Positions 6,375 through 13,341 of a DNA stretch of 33,058 nt are shown in pieces (the first letter of the stretch is position 1; each line of letters opens with the position of its first letter). The position numbers and the translations under genes were made by a program. The stretch covers positions 1-33,058 of IMG/VR virus record IMGVR_UViG_3300024255_001162; one strand, given 5' to 3'. The notes under the pieces were generated by a model. That model was given only the letters and a program-made list of their open reading frames with translations, ran no database searches and was not told the DNA's origin. The stretch comes from a virus.

Positions 6375-9077
6375 TTAGTCTGAGAATGAGAATAAATCGT
6401 GAAACGTATTACTAGTCTGCATTTGACTAAAGTCCCACTTCAACACATTCAATAAATTGTGTACCTTTTTGTCGACTACTTTCTTTTCCATTTCATCTTC
6501 GTCGAAAGGTAACTTCTTAAACCAATCAGGTAATTGCAATTCATCTGTTGGATATGCAATACTGCTGAATCCCATATTGTTTGATTTTAACTGACATACA
6601 ACAACTTTCATACCGTCAGTAATTTTCATACTGTAATTGTCTGAATTAGCCAGTAGCATATTATTCCAGTTGATACTTGCTCTAACGTGTCCTGGAATAG
6701 TTGCTTTCTTTTTCTTTTTACCATCTTCTTTTAGTGCTTCTAACCTAAACAAAGACTGGCTATTTCCTGGCGTTTGTACTGTTTTATTGTATACTTCTGT
6801 ATATGTAGTTAAGTTATTAACACGTTTAGGCATACCCTTACTCCAAGGATCCATACCTTTAAATCCTTCTTTGAATATTCTAATGTGTCCCATTATGGTT
6901 TTCTCATCTCCACCATCTAGAGTTTTAGCAAGTATATCTTCTAAGAAGTCTTGTACAAACTCTGGAGTATCTGACCTTTTAATATCGAGACCCATAATCT
7001 TAAGTTTTCCACCTTCTGGTTTCCATCCTTCTAAGTCTAATACATTAATAGCATATCTTTTTTTAGTAATAAACAATCCTGCTCTACCAACTACTTCTCT
7101 ACCTGCTTTAATAACTTCGCCTTGATGTAAAGGCACGTTAAAGTCATTCTTCATAAAGTTAGGAAAACTTTTACTAACTGTATCTGATACAGAATCATAC
7201 AACTCTGTTGCCATTTCTAAATCCATTTGTGTGCCTTCGGGCAATGCTGGTGCGGCTGAGAAATACACAGAGTCAGTATCACCATATATAATTGTTTTGC
7301 CTTGATGATTATACTCGCCTGTAAGCAGTCTATTTGTTTCTGCACCCATATGACGTGTAATACGTCTACCTGTAAGTGTAGTACTCTGACCTATTCTCAT
7401 ATCAAAGAATCTACAACCTGCATTTAGAATCGCTCCATATAAACTGTTCAAGTTAATCTTTTTGACTAACTGACGTTTATCATAGAATGCAATTTGTTCT
7501 GGATCTGTTTGTTCTTTTTTCTTAGCCTGTAAATCTTGTCTTTCTGAATACCAACGTTCAAGTAGTCCTGGAACTATGCCTTGAACATCAGTTCTAAACA
7601 AAGTGCCATTAGCACTCAAACACCAAGGTTGATTGCTGTTAAATACTAAATTGTAAACGTCAGCACCAGTTACTTCACTGCTTGAACCATCTTCCATATC
7701 TATTATAATAGGTCTTGTAACATCTTTTTGCATAACAAGTTCATACTCATTACTACCAAACTTACCTAACCAAGCATCAGCAAAACTTTTGCCTTCAATC
7801 ATTATTTTGTCGTTTATTTCTTTTTCAGTGTGGACTGGTCTTAGTTGACCTACTACTGTTTCAGGAGCCATATTCAGTGCCCTAAACACACTAGGATACA
7901 GACTGTTTAAGTCCATACTGCCTACCCAATCGTGTAAACCTTTTTGTGGGAAAGCAACAAAGGCACCTGCCGCCTGTGTGTTCTCTTGCCTTTCTCTTAT
8001 TCTATCTGGAACAACCATACCACGCCTATGTGCTTCATTGATAATTGCTTGTTCAGTTGTTGCCACAGCACCCATTGTGGTTGGAAGTAATACAGTATTG
8101 TCGTGTGCAATAGTGTTTGCTAAATCAATAAACTGTAATTTGTCATCAATCTTTTTCAACAACATTGTATCCTGAATGTTATATTCTAAAAACAGTTCAA
8201 AGTCGTGATTATAAAGTCTATCTAAACTTCCTTCATACGGAACTTTCTTTTCATCGACTTCCATTTCACCAATAAAGTCTAACCTATAACTGTGTCGCTC
8301 TTCATAGTTATATTTTCTATAAAGTTCCAAATAGTCCAAATGTACTCTACCAATCAAATCATATGTTTCAGTTTCTCTTCCGTGATTTATATACTTTCTT
8401 TCTTTAGGCAACATATCCCACAAACACATTTTTCTTGTTTCGCTTTTGCCTAAAACTTTGATTATGCGATTTATTGTGTAAGGAATATCATAACCTTCTG
8501 AATTCCAACCACTTAATATATCTGCATCTTCTATTAGTACTAAGAACTTCTGTAACAATTCTTTTTCATCTTTACATATAATTGTGTTACCCACTTTGTC
8601 TGCAATTTTATTTGCTTGTTCGCTGTCTAACGTCTTTGGAGCAACTGCTAAACAAACTATAGCATCACACCAGTTTAACACAACGGCTACCGCTGTGATG
8701 GGCATAAATGCGTCTTGTGGGGAACTATATCCTCTCTCGGGGTCAAAGTCTACCTCGATATCAAAGAATGCAGTATGTAGTTTTGGTGCTTCAACACCTT
8801 GATAATGGTCAGAAATGACCCTATTGATTGGACGTAAATCACTTTCAAAAAGTTTTTTGCCTCTACTAAATGCTATGTTCTTTTGAAAGTCTTTGTGAGT
8901 TGAACAGGTAATTTTACTTACAGAATCACCGTATATGCTTTTGTATTTTCCTTTGGGATCTTCTGCGTAAAAATAGTATCTAGCCGGATGTTCTACATAT
9001 TTACGTTTGCCATCTATTCGCTCTACAACATTTACCTTGTTCTTTTGTTTGTCGTAATACGCATCCACGTAACTCAT
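6375..9077 (-). CDS. 43: Family B DNA polymerase with 3'-5' exonuclease (gp43)
   Basis: The 900-aa replicative polymerase matches T4 gp43 (898 aa) in length and motif order. Exonuclease: ExoI FFDIEVD (D106, E108), ExoII WNSEGYDIPY (N192, D197), ExoIII LEYNIQDTM (Y299, D303), all intact, so proofreading should work. Polymerase: motif A MDLNSLYPSV (D389), motif B KKINLNSLYGA (about 540-550) and motif C YGDTDSVY (about 597-604). The basic KKRYA element lies about 695. The last residues (FHDLFSFSD) resemble the clamp-binding C-terminal peptide of T4-type polymerases. ATG at 9077 has GGAG 7 nt upstream and a consensus promoter at 9132-9160. The gene is complete, with no intein or split as seen in some relatives. 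Confidence 0.98.
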   Translation of the reverse strand: MSYVDAYYDKQKNKVNVVERIDGKRKYVEHPARYYFYAEDPKGKYKSIYGDSVSKITCSTHKDFQKNIAFSRGKKLFESDLRPINRVISDHYQGVEAPKLHTAFFDIEVDFDPERGYSSPQDAFMPITAVAVVLNWCDAIVCLAVAPKTLDSEQANKIADKVGNTIICKDEKELLQKFLVLIEDADILSGWNSEGYDIPYTINRIIKVLGKSETRKMCLWDMLPKERKYINHGRETETYDLIGRVHLDYLELYRKYNYEERHSYRLDFIGEMEVDEKKVPYEGSLDRLYNHDFELFLEYNIQDTMLLKKIDDKLQFIDLANTIAHDNTVLLPTTMGAVATTEQAIINEAHRRGMVVPDRIRERQENTQAAGAFVAFPQKGLHDWVGSMDLNSLYPSVFRALNMAPETVVGQLRPVHTEKEINDKIMIEGKSFADAWLGKFGSNEYELVMQKDVTRPIIIDMEDGSSSEVTGADVYNLVFNSNQPWCLSANGTLFRTDVQGIVPGLLERWYSERQDLQAKKKEQTDPEQIAFYDKRQLVKKINLNSLYGAILNAGCRFFDMRIGQSTTLTGRRITRHMGAETNRLLTGEYNHQGKTIIYGDTDSVYFSAAPALPEGTQMDLEMATELYDSVSDTVSKSFPNFMKNDFNVPLHQGEVIKAGREVVGRAGLFITKKRYAINVLDLEGWKPEGGKLKIMGLDIKRSDTPEFVQDFLEDILAKTLDGGDEKTIMGHIRIFKEGFKGMDPWSKGMPKRVNNLTTYTEVYNKTVQTPGNSQSLFRLEALKEDGKKKKKATIPGHVRASINWNNMLLANSDNYSMKITDGMKVVVCQLKSNNMGFSSIAYPTDELQLPDWFKKLPFDEDEMEKKVVDKKVHNLLNVLKWDFSQMQTSNTFHDLFSFSD

Positions 9078-9131
9078 ATATCAACTCCGAGCACCACTTC
9101 AGGCTGGCACAATACCAAATATTAAAAATTA

Positions 9132-9160
9132 ATTATAGCAAAAACTTTGACTGATGTCAA
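9132..9160 (-). promoter_or_regulatory. Perfect consensus sigma70 promoter before gp43
   Basis: On the minus strand TTGACA (9160-9155), a 17-nt spacer ending in an extended TGC, and TATAAT (9137-9132) give the ideal host promoter. The -35 box is half of an inverted repeat, TTGAC-ATCA-GTCAA (9160-9147), a possible operator. The promoter begins right after the stop of the dsbA-like gene. Confidence 0.9.
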
Positions 9161-9424
9161 TTATAATGTTTTGCCAACTACTTCTAAGATAGTTTCAAGT
9201 TCATCAAACTTATCTCTTTCTGTTCCTAAGGAAGCCTTGTGGGCAACTCTAATCGCTTTGTTTAGTGTACCTGCATTTAGGTCCATTTCTTCTGCGATTG
9301 CTTTGACTGTATCACGAAGTCCTTCTTTGAGGGCGTCCATTTCGAAATGAACTTGCATACCTTCATTGACTAATTTCTTTAGCCTTGCGACTTCTTCTTG
9401 ATTAAATGTTTTGTTAAATGCCAT
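9161..9424 (-). CDS. dsbA: DsbA-like dsDNA-binding late-transcription protein
   Basis: The 87-aa protein matches T4 DsbA (89 aa) in size, charge pattern and layout. A helical N-terminus is followed by LRDTVKAIAEEMDLNAGTLN, corresponding to T4's IKDIRIRAKDELGVDGKMFN. The end, RDKFDELETILEVV, resembles T4's RDVFEAETEEVVELYD. T4 DsbA binds DNA at late promoters and assists late transcription. Here it lies immediately upstream of gp43 with its own early-type promoter (9462-9490) and GGGAG before the ATG. The many NATAAATA sites in this window give it plausible targets. The match is by eye against remembered T4 sequence, so moderate confidence. Confidence 0.7.
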   Translation of the reverse strand: MAFNKTFNQEEVARLKKLVNEGMQVHFEMDALKEGLRDTVKAIAEEMDLNAGTLNKAIRVAHKASLGTERDKFDELETILEVVGKTL

Positions 9425-9461
9425 TTATTTCTCCCTGTGTATGTAATTATCTGTTTAGACT

Positions 9462-9490
9462 ATTATATAGTCTAAGAATTGGTAAGTCAA
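9462..9490 (-). promoter_or_regulatory. Sigma70-type promoter before dsbA
   Basis: Minus-strand TTGACT (9490-9485), a 17-nt spacer and TATAAT (9467-9462), ending 38 nt before the dsbA-like ATG. It is nearly the same as the gp45 promoter. Confidence 0.85.
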
Positions 9491-9499
9491 TGGATTTTT

Positions 9500-9802
9500 T
9501 TAAACTGTGGTACTTGCTTCAAATTCGAAGTCAAGTTCTGGAAATTCTTCTAGTAACTCTTCAGAAATATCGTTACCTTCGTTTGATGAAATATCGTCCT
9601 GTAGTAGTATCTCGTATGCAAACAAATCCTCTTCTTGATAAACTAATACGTCAAATTTATCTTCTTCTCCATCGGATACTTGCATCATCTTTTTTGTGTC
9701 TGCAAGACTGTTTACAACATTAAAAAACTTTGTAATGTCAGACCCAGCCAATTTCTCTTTGGTTATGAGTCTGCAAAAGTTCTTTATAAACTTGTCTTCC
9801 AT
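9500..9802 (-). CDS. Acidic hypothetical protein
   Basis: The 100-aa product has a basic helical N-terminus (MEDKFIKNFCRLITKEKL) and a strongly acidic C-terminal half (NDISEELLEEFPELDFEFEA). It follows the EF-hand membrane protein gene after 5 nt, with only a weak AAAGG upstream. I considered T4 gp33 because of size, position next to dsbA and the acidic tail. The LDFEFEA ending is not gp33's clamp-binding LDFLL terminus, however, so no name is given. An adaptor that contacts RNA polymerase or the clamp would fit the acidic tail, but that is a guess. Confidence 0.65.
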   Translation of the reverse strand: MEDKFIKNFCRLITKEKLAGSDITKFFNVVNSLADTKKMMQVSDGEEDKFDVLVYQEEDLFAYEILLQDDISSNEGNDISEELLEEFPELDFEFEASTTV

Positions 9803-9807
9803 TACAA

Positions 9808-10134
9808 TTACTTACCTTTACTAAATGCCTGAGCACCAAAGAACGCGGCAACAATACCTGCAACTGCTACAAAGTATGTAGCCGCCATATCGCCTAGTAT
9901 TTTACTTGCTGATTCTAATCCAAACAATACTGCTAATACCACTGCAAATGGATATAAAAGCATACCGCTTAGTGCAAACCAAGCCATACTTCTTTGTGCA
10001 TCACGCATTGCGTCTAAATCTTCTAGTTCTTTTCTTTTAAATTCTAAGTACATTGCTTCTTCTTGTTTTGAAACTTTTCCATCTCCGTTTGTATCAGCCG
10101 GATGGTGTACTGCTGTTTTTGTCTCTTCTGCCAT
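9808..10134 (-). CDS. EF-hand membrane protein, possible holin
   Basis: The 108-aa protein carries a canonical calcium-binding EF-hand loop, DTNGDGKVSKQE (residues 14-25, with ligands D14, N16, D18, S22 and E25). A charged helix follows (EFKRKELEDLDAMRDAQR). Then come two hydrophobic helices (about 50-70, WFALSGMLLYPFAVVLAVLF, and 83-103, MAATYFVAVAGIVAAFFGAQ) and a short basic tail, SKGK. Two helices with a basic tail is a holin-like topology, and no other holin candidate was seen despite the lysozyme and spanins here. It is downstream of a structural gene under late control, with AGGAG before the ATG. The EF-hand is clear; holin function is only inferred from size and topology. Confidence 0.8.
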   Translation of the reverse strand: MAEETKTAVHHPADTNGDGKVSKQEEAMYLEFKRKELEDLDAMRDAQRSMAWFALSGMLLYPFAVVLAVLFGLESASKILGDMAATYFVAVAGIVAAFFGAQAFSKGK

Positions 10135-10146
10135 TATGTTCTCCTA

Positions 10147-11244
10147 CTAACTTATGACTGCTCTGTCTGTCATTCGACGCCAGTTAGTGCCATCGCTAAA
10201 TGCCATTACTGATCCTCCTGACTCGTTGGACACATAAATCATATGTCCTGTGTATGCAGATGCACTAGGTACTCCTGCTACTTGATATTGTGGGAACTCA
10301 ACTGGTCCGCCACTTGTTTCGACTACACCGTAATCACTATTTACTAATGCTACGACTGAGTCAGCAACTCCACCATAGTCAACACTATCTGTTGCTGTTG
10401 ATGTAATTGCACCATAATCACTTACGGTTTCAAATAAAATTGATGATGTTGTTCCACCAACTGTTAGTTTGGCTTCTGCTTCATCGTATGTGAAAGATCC
10501 ACTACTACCTAATGCACCACTGTCATTGTATTGAATTTGAGTGTTACTACCTGCTGGAGTAATACTAGGTGTAGCAAATGTTACTGTACCACTACCATTT
10601 GTTGTTAATACTTGGTTAGCACTACCATCTGATTGTGGCATTGTGTAAGTACCATTAACAATTAATGTATTTGCTTTAACAACATTGGGTGCACCGTTTG
10701 GTGCTATACTTCCTGTTACATTACCACTTAGGTTACCAATTAATGCACCAGCACTAAATGTTTCACCATTTACAGTCCACTCACCTTCGCCTTCGTCCCA
10801 ACGAAAGAAAACATTACCTTCGTTTCCTCTGTTTACAAGTATTCCAGCATTGGCTGTCGCCGCCGTATCACTTGCTAAATCACTGTTTAAAACAATTTCA
10901 TTGTCAGCAATATTAAGTGTTTCAGTATTAACTACTGTTTGCGTACCATTTACAGTTAAGTTTCCTGTAATAGTTACTCCTGCTCCGAATGTTACATCAC
11001 TGCTTAGTGTGGAAGATATTCTATTATCAACAACTGAAGTATTAGTTACATCAGTCCAAGCACCTGCTCCTGTTCTAATTGCAAGTCTTTGATTGTTTTT
11101 GTCAAACCATACATCACCAGCGGCTACTGTATATGATCCTGCTGGATCCGAAGTACCACTATATAAACCAGAACCTCTATTAGATAAACCTAATCTAAAT
11201 TCAGTTTTGCTAGTACCTTTTAAATTTCTAAAAATGTCTGACAT
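10147..11244 (-). CDS. Tail-fibre-like virion appendage protein
   Basis: The 365-aa protein is low in charge and rich in G, S, T, N and V, typical of beta-structured fibres. Residues about 88-160 (VTITGNLTVNGTQTVVNTET, then NVFFRWDEGEGEW) form a module also found in the 548-aa protein at 13399. The end, MIYVSNESGGSVMAFSDGTNWRRMTDR, is a common C-terminal cap of phage appendages. DYGA/DYGV repeats occur near 276-310. It has its own late promoter (11271-11278). Role: probably part of the tail fibre or another exposed structure; receptor binding is inferred. Confidence 0.8.
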   Translation of the reverse strand: MSDIFRNLKGTSKTEFRLGLSNRGSGLYSGTSDPAGSYTVAAGDVWFDKNNQRLAIRTGAGAWTDVTNTSVVDNRISSTLSSDVTFGAGVTITGNLTVNGTQTVVNTETLNIADNEIVLNSDLASDTAATANAGILVNRGNEGNVFFRWDEGEGEWTVNGETFSAGALIGNLSGNVTGSIAPNGAPNVVKANTLIVNGTYTMPQSDGSANQVLTTNGSGTVTFATPSITPAGSNTQIQYNDSGALGSSGSFTYDEAEAKLTVGGTTSSILFETVSDYGAITSTATDSVDYGGVADSVVALVNSDYGVVETSGGPVEFPQYQVAGVPSASAYTGHMIYVSNESGGSVMAFSDGTNWRRMTDRAVIS

Positions 11245-11270
11245 AAACTTAAACCTTTCATATGTTTAAG

Positions 11271-11278
11271 TATTTATC
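11271..11278 (-). promoter_or_regulatory. T4-type late promoter
   Basis: Minus-strand GATAAATACTT, matching the T4 late consensus TATAAATA with its downstream CT, about 27 nt before the 365-aa appendage gene. The predicted leader is about 20 nt and contains AAAGG. Confidence 0.75.
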
Positions 11279-11294
11279 TTCTAGACGATTGTAA

Positions 11295-12041
11295 TTAGTT
11301 GATAGTAATCCTATTAAGAATTGTTTCTTTTGCTTTGGTCCTATCGTTAGTTCTGTGCTCTTTGCAATACCCAGAAACATTGTATTTGTTGTTTACAGCA
11401 AGGTCTTCTGAACTAAAAAACTTAATAATATTCTTATCAAGTGTGCCTACATACAACCAACTTTGTGTTCTGTGTATGTATTTTCTCATAACAAGTTCTA
11501 CATTTTCAAAACTATTTCTTTCATACAAAGTGCCTACAAATTCACTGTCTGAAGCAATTTCTTTTTCCATTTTTTCAGTTTCTTTGAACTTTAAGGCGTT
11601 TTTATAGATTAAAGGCAAACTGGAAACCACACCAATATCAGGATAACTTATAAATTCTTCCTTGATAAGTTTAAGAATTTTTTGCTCAAAATCACTAAGA
11701 GTACCTTTCATTCCTTTAATAAGCAATCCTTTAAAAAACTTAATCTGTTGTGATGTATTGTCAGCATCTTCTTGATTAGAGTCAATATCTAAATTGTTGA
11801 TAAATTCTAATACTTGCTCAGGATGTTTCTTGCCTACCCCTACAATATGTCTAACAATAACAACATTAGGTAGTTTTTTTACTGCTTCGCCTTCAGCAAT
11901 AATGTGAGGGACGTCTGCTGTTTTTACATAACCATTTTTACGAAAAACTGCATTAGCAACCACAAGTAAGTCAGTAAAGTTAAATTTACTATTACTTTTA
12001 AACTTTGGATTTTTACTATCTATTGTTCTAACTTCTATCAT
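11295..12041 (-). CDS. Hypothetical protein, 248 aa
   Basis: The frame extends back to an ATG at 12083, but I prefer the ATG at 12041 (MIEVRTIDSKNPKF). It has GGAG 6 nt upstream and starts 8 nt after the HAD gene stops, whereas the earlier start would overlap that gene by 34 nt. The product is lysine-rich with long helices (FKGLLIKGMKGTLSDFEQKILKLIKEEF). It ends SGYCKEHRTNDRTKAKETIL, a basic Cys/His-containing tail. It contains FTDLLVVANAVFRKNGYVKTADVPHII near the N-terminus. I do not recognise the family. Being coupled to a nucleotidase-like HAD gene behind an early promoter suggests a middle or early metabolic or nucleic-acid role, but this is unproven. Confidence 0.75.
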   Translation of the reverse strand: MIEVRTIDSKNPKFKSNSKFNFTDLLVVANAVFRKNGYVKTADVPHIIAEGEAVKKLPNVVIVRHIVGVGKKHPEQVLEFINNLDIDSNQEDADNTSQQIKFFKGLLIKGMKGTLSDFEQKILKLIKEEFISYPDIGVVSSLPLIYKNALKFKETEKMEKEIASDSEFVGTLYERNSFENVELVMRKYIHRTQSWLYVGTLDKNIIKFFSSEDLAVNNKYNVSGYCKEHRTNDRTKAKETILNRITIN

Positions 12042-12049
12042 ACCTACTC

Positions 12050-12640
12050 CTACTGTGTGATTAAATCGTAAATTTCTTGCCAATTAACAACTACATTTGC
12101 ATTACCAGTGTAGTCCATATTATGACCGTGTTCTATTAAAATACCTTCTAAACCTGCATCTATACCTGCATTAAGATTCTCTGGTTTGTCTTCAATCCAG
12201 TAGTTACCTTTATACTTTGCACCATATTCTGCAAGTATTTCATCTTTATCAGCACCTGTATCTAAACACACAACTTCTATAAATGCATCTCCAAATAACT
12301 TTTTAAGATTTCTTTCTCTTAATTCTTTTGCATAAGGATCTAAACTTAAACTAGTAATTGCTATGAACTTGTATTGATGTTGTTCGTGTAATTTCTTAAC
12401 AAAGTATTGTGCATCACGAAGTGGAGGAAGGAATCCTATTGCCGCACTTTCATTAAACACTTTTACCATTTGGGAACCTTGCTCTTTGCTTATACCATAA
12501 CGGTCACCAACATTATACATTGTTTTGTATCCTTCCACAGTTGAATGTCCGTGATGTTCCATCCAAACTGAAAAGCCTTCTTCCCAATCTAAGACCACAC
12601 CATCGCAGTCTGTCAATATTATCTTATCTTTATTAATCAT
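12050..12640 (-). CDS. HAD-family phosphatase (5'-nucleotidase-like)
   Basis: The 196-aa protein has all HAD-superfamily motifs: motif I ILTDCDGVVLDW (nucleophile D11, acid D13), motif II FIAITSLSLD (about residues 92-101), a lysine in the ADKDEIL stretch, and motif III NYWIEDKPENLNAG. The cap is helical and inserted after motif I. Size and the DxDGV-LDW and EDKPEN forms resemble 5'(3')-deoxyribonucleotidase-type HADs found in phages, which could recycle nucleotides during replication. The exact substrate cannot be told. An early-type promoter lies at 12664-12691, with AGGTAGGT as a weak ribosome site. Confidence 0.85.
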   Translation of the reverse strand: MINKDKIILTDCDGVVLDWEEGFSVWMEHHGHSTVEGYKTMYNVGDRYGISKEQGSQMVKVFNESAAIGFLPPLRDAQYFVKKLHEQHQYKFIAITSLSLDPYAKELRERNLKKLFGDAFIEVVCLDTGADKDEILAEYGAKYKGNYWIEDKPENLNAGIDAGLEGILIEHGHNMDYTGNANVVVNWQEIYDLITQ

Positions 12641-12663
12641 ATTTTTACCTACCTACATAACTA

Positions 12664-12691
12664 ATTATACAGAAATATTCAGAAAAGTCAA
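12664..12691 (-). promoter_or_regulatory. Sigma70-type promoter before HAD gene
   Basis: Minus-strand TTGACT (12691-12686), a 16-nt spacer and TATAAT (12669-12664), 24 nt upstream of the HAD ATG. It is the same family as the gp45 and dsbA promoters. It is divergent to the late site at 12711. Confidence 0.8.
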
Positions 12692-12710
12692 GTGTTTTTG
12701 GAACAATTTG

Positions 12711-12718
12711 CATAAATA
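12711..12718 (+). promoter_or_regulatory. T4-type late promoter, plus strand
   Basis: Plus-strand CATAAATACTT matches the late consensus. It would drive a leader of about 100 nt and the 40-aa ORF at 12826. It is back-to-back with the sigma70 promoter at 12664-12691. Confidence 0.6.
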
Positions 12719-12763
12719 CTTCTGTAACATAATTGTAACATAAACTTAACACAGAAGTTACAG
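12718..12763 (+). other. Leader with competing inverted repeats
   Basis: In the predicted 5' leader, ACTTCTGT (12718-12725) can pair with ACAGAAGT (12751-12758). Overlapping this, CTGTAAC (12722-12728) can pair with GTTACAG (12757-12763). The two pairings exclude each other. A further palindrome, TCCTTAAAGGA, follows near 12765-12775. This suggests a structured, perhaps switching, leader, but no known RNA family is recognised. The rest of 12776-12825 shows only the ribosome-binding site. Confidence 0.35.
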
Positions 12764-12825
12764 GTCCTTAAAGGATAAAGTAATTGTTAAAATGTTTCAT
12801 TATGTTCATCAAACAGGAGAATAAA

Positions 12826-12948
12826 ATGGCGAAGTCCTTAGGAATAGTAGCCAGTGCAACTCATCGAATGGCATTGGACTACTATAAAAAATTTGATACA
12901 ATGATGAAGGCTGGCTCTTTATATAGAGTGGCTAACAGATGTTTCTAA
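12826..12948 (+). CDS. 40-aa hypothetical protein on the opposite strand
   Basis: A 40-codon ORF starts MAKSLGIVASATHRM and ends LYRVANRCF. AGGAG lies 7 nt before the ATG. It is preceded by a late-type promoter and a structured leader and followed 20 nt later by a terminator hairpin, so it forms a complete small transcription unit. The product is basic and mostly helical, with the middle DYYKKFDTMMKAGSLYR. It is convergent with the riboswitch-linked 54-aa gene and shares its terminator. No family recognised. Confidence 0.65.
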   Translation: MAKSLGIVASATHRMALDYYKKFDTMMKAGSLYRVANRCF

Positions 12949-12967
12949 ACTAGAAATAAAAATCAAT

Positions 12968-12995
12968 AAAAAAGGGAGCAAATGCTCCCTTTATT
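12968..12995. terminator. Bidirectional intrinsic terminator
   Basis: Stem GGGAGC (12974-12979) and GCTCCC (12984-12989) with loop AAAT, extended by three A-T pairs. On the minus strand it is followed by six T; on the plus strand by TTTATTGT. It lies between the convergent 40-aa and 54-aa genes and can end both transcripts, more strongly the minus one. Confidence 0.88.
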
Positions 12996-12998
12996 GTC

Positions 12999-13163
12999 TT
13001 AAGGATAGAAAGGATTATCTGTTATGTAATCAGGTAACTCAGATTTTCTCTTAGAGTTAATGACCATACGAGGAAAGAATTTTTCCTGTAAATCAGATTT
13101 TCTTTTTTCTCTTCTTAAGGCTAGTTTGACTGCACGTTTAATTTGTGCGTTTTGATTAGTCAT
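12999..13163 (-). CDS. 54-aa basic protein under tandem glutamine riboswitches
   Basis: The ORF begins MTNQNAQIKRAVKLALRREK and ends ELPDYITDNPFYP. It has 13 K/R against 6 D/E (net about +7), with a helical basic first half and a proline/aromatic tail. ATG at 13163 follows GGAG by 5 nt. The leader holds two glnA-type glutamine aptamers, the nearer ending about 12 nt before the ribosome site. A terminator follows the stop, so it is the only gene in its transcript. In cyanobacteria, glutamine riboswitches control small basic glutamine-synthetase inactivating factors (GifB), and a similar nitrogen-control role here is an attractive inference. I see no clear sequence match to those factors. Confidence 0.8.
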   Translation of the reverse strand: MTNQNAQIKRAVKLALRREKRKSDLQEKFFPRMVINSKRKSELPDYITDNPFYP

Positions 13164-13185
13164 ATCATCTCCTTTTACAAAGATG

Positions 13186-13246
13186 CGTTCCTTCGGTCTA
13201 ATTACCTACTTCCGTCGTCGCTCTACATTTAGAGTGGCGATGAACG
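13186..13246 (-). promoter_or_regulatory. Glutamine (glnA) riboswitch, proximal aptamer
   Basis: Read on the minus strand, the 61 nt form a three-stem junction. P1 is CGTTC (13246-13242) with GAACG (13190-13186). P2 is CTCTA-AATG-TAGAG, lengthened by TCG/CGA across a bulge. P3 is GGT...ACC (13206-13195). The junction strands read GACGGAAGTAG and CCGAAGGAACGC, which match the conserved core of the glnA RNA (glutamine-I riboswitch) as I remember it. It lies next to the ribosome-binding site at 13169-13174, so control of translation is likely. Confidence 0.88.
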
Positions 13247-13255
13247 AGTTCAGTA

Positions 13256-13311
13256 CGTTCCTTCGTCTTTTGACTACTTCCGTTCACTGCTACATTTAGA
13301 GTGAATGAACG
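13256..13311 (-). promoter_or_regulatory. Glutamine (glnA) riboswitch, distal aptamer
   Basis: A second copy of the same fold, 9 nt upstream of the proximal one. P1 is CGTTC (13311-13307) with GAACG (13260-13256). P2 is TTCACT-CTA-AATG-TAG-C-AGTGAA. P3 is GTC-AAAA-GAC (13274-13265). GGAAGTAG (13281-13274) and GAAGGAACG are identical to the other copy, while P2 and P3 differ in sequence but keep pairing (GTC/GAC against GGT/ACC). That is covariation supporting the structure. Tandem glnA aptamers are known in bacteria. Confidence 0.86.
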
Positions 13312-13313
13312 AG

Positions 13314-13329
13314 TGTAACTTGCGTTACA
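13314..13329 (-). other. 5'-end hairpin with GNRA tetraloop
   Basis: Minus-strand TGTAAC-GCAA-GTTACA is a perfect 6-bp stem with a GCAA loop. It starts about 5 nt after the late promoter box, so it should lie at or within 2 nt of the 5' end of the riboswitch transcript, where it may protect against decay. Confidence 0.7.
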
Positions 13330-13333
13330 TTAA

Positions 13334-13341
13334 TATTTATC
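13334..13341 (-). promoter_or_regulatory. T4-type late promoter for riboswitch transcript
   Basis: Minus-strand GATAAATA directly after the T-run of the upstream terminator. The predicted start near 13328 gives a leader of about 165 nt containing the GNRA hairpin and both glutamine aptamers. Confidence 0.75.

Noticed and set aside
9500-9802. Assignment of the 100-aa acidic protein as T4 gp33 (late transcription co-activator)
   Set aside because: Size and neighbourhood fit, but the end lacks the clamp-binding terminal motif and no other gp33 similarity is visible.
12042-12083. Upstream ATG extension of the 248-aa gene
   Set aside because: It would overlap the HAD gene by 34 nt without a ribosome site, while ATG 12041 has GGAG at good spacing.
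13186-13311. Two similar direct repeats that could be read as a CRISPR-like or simple tandem repeat
   Set aside because: The copies differ in stems but keep pairing and share junction strands, and they lie between a promoter and a ribosome site. A riboswitch pair explains them better than an array.
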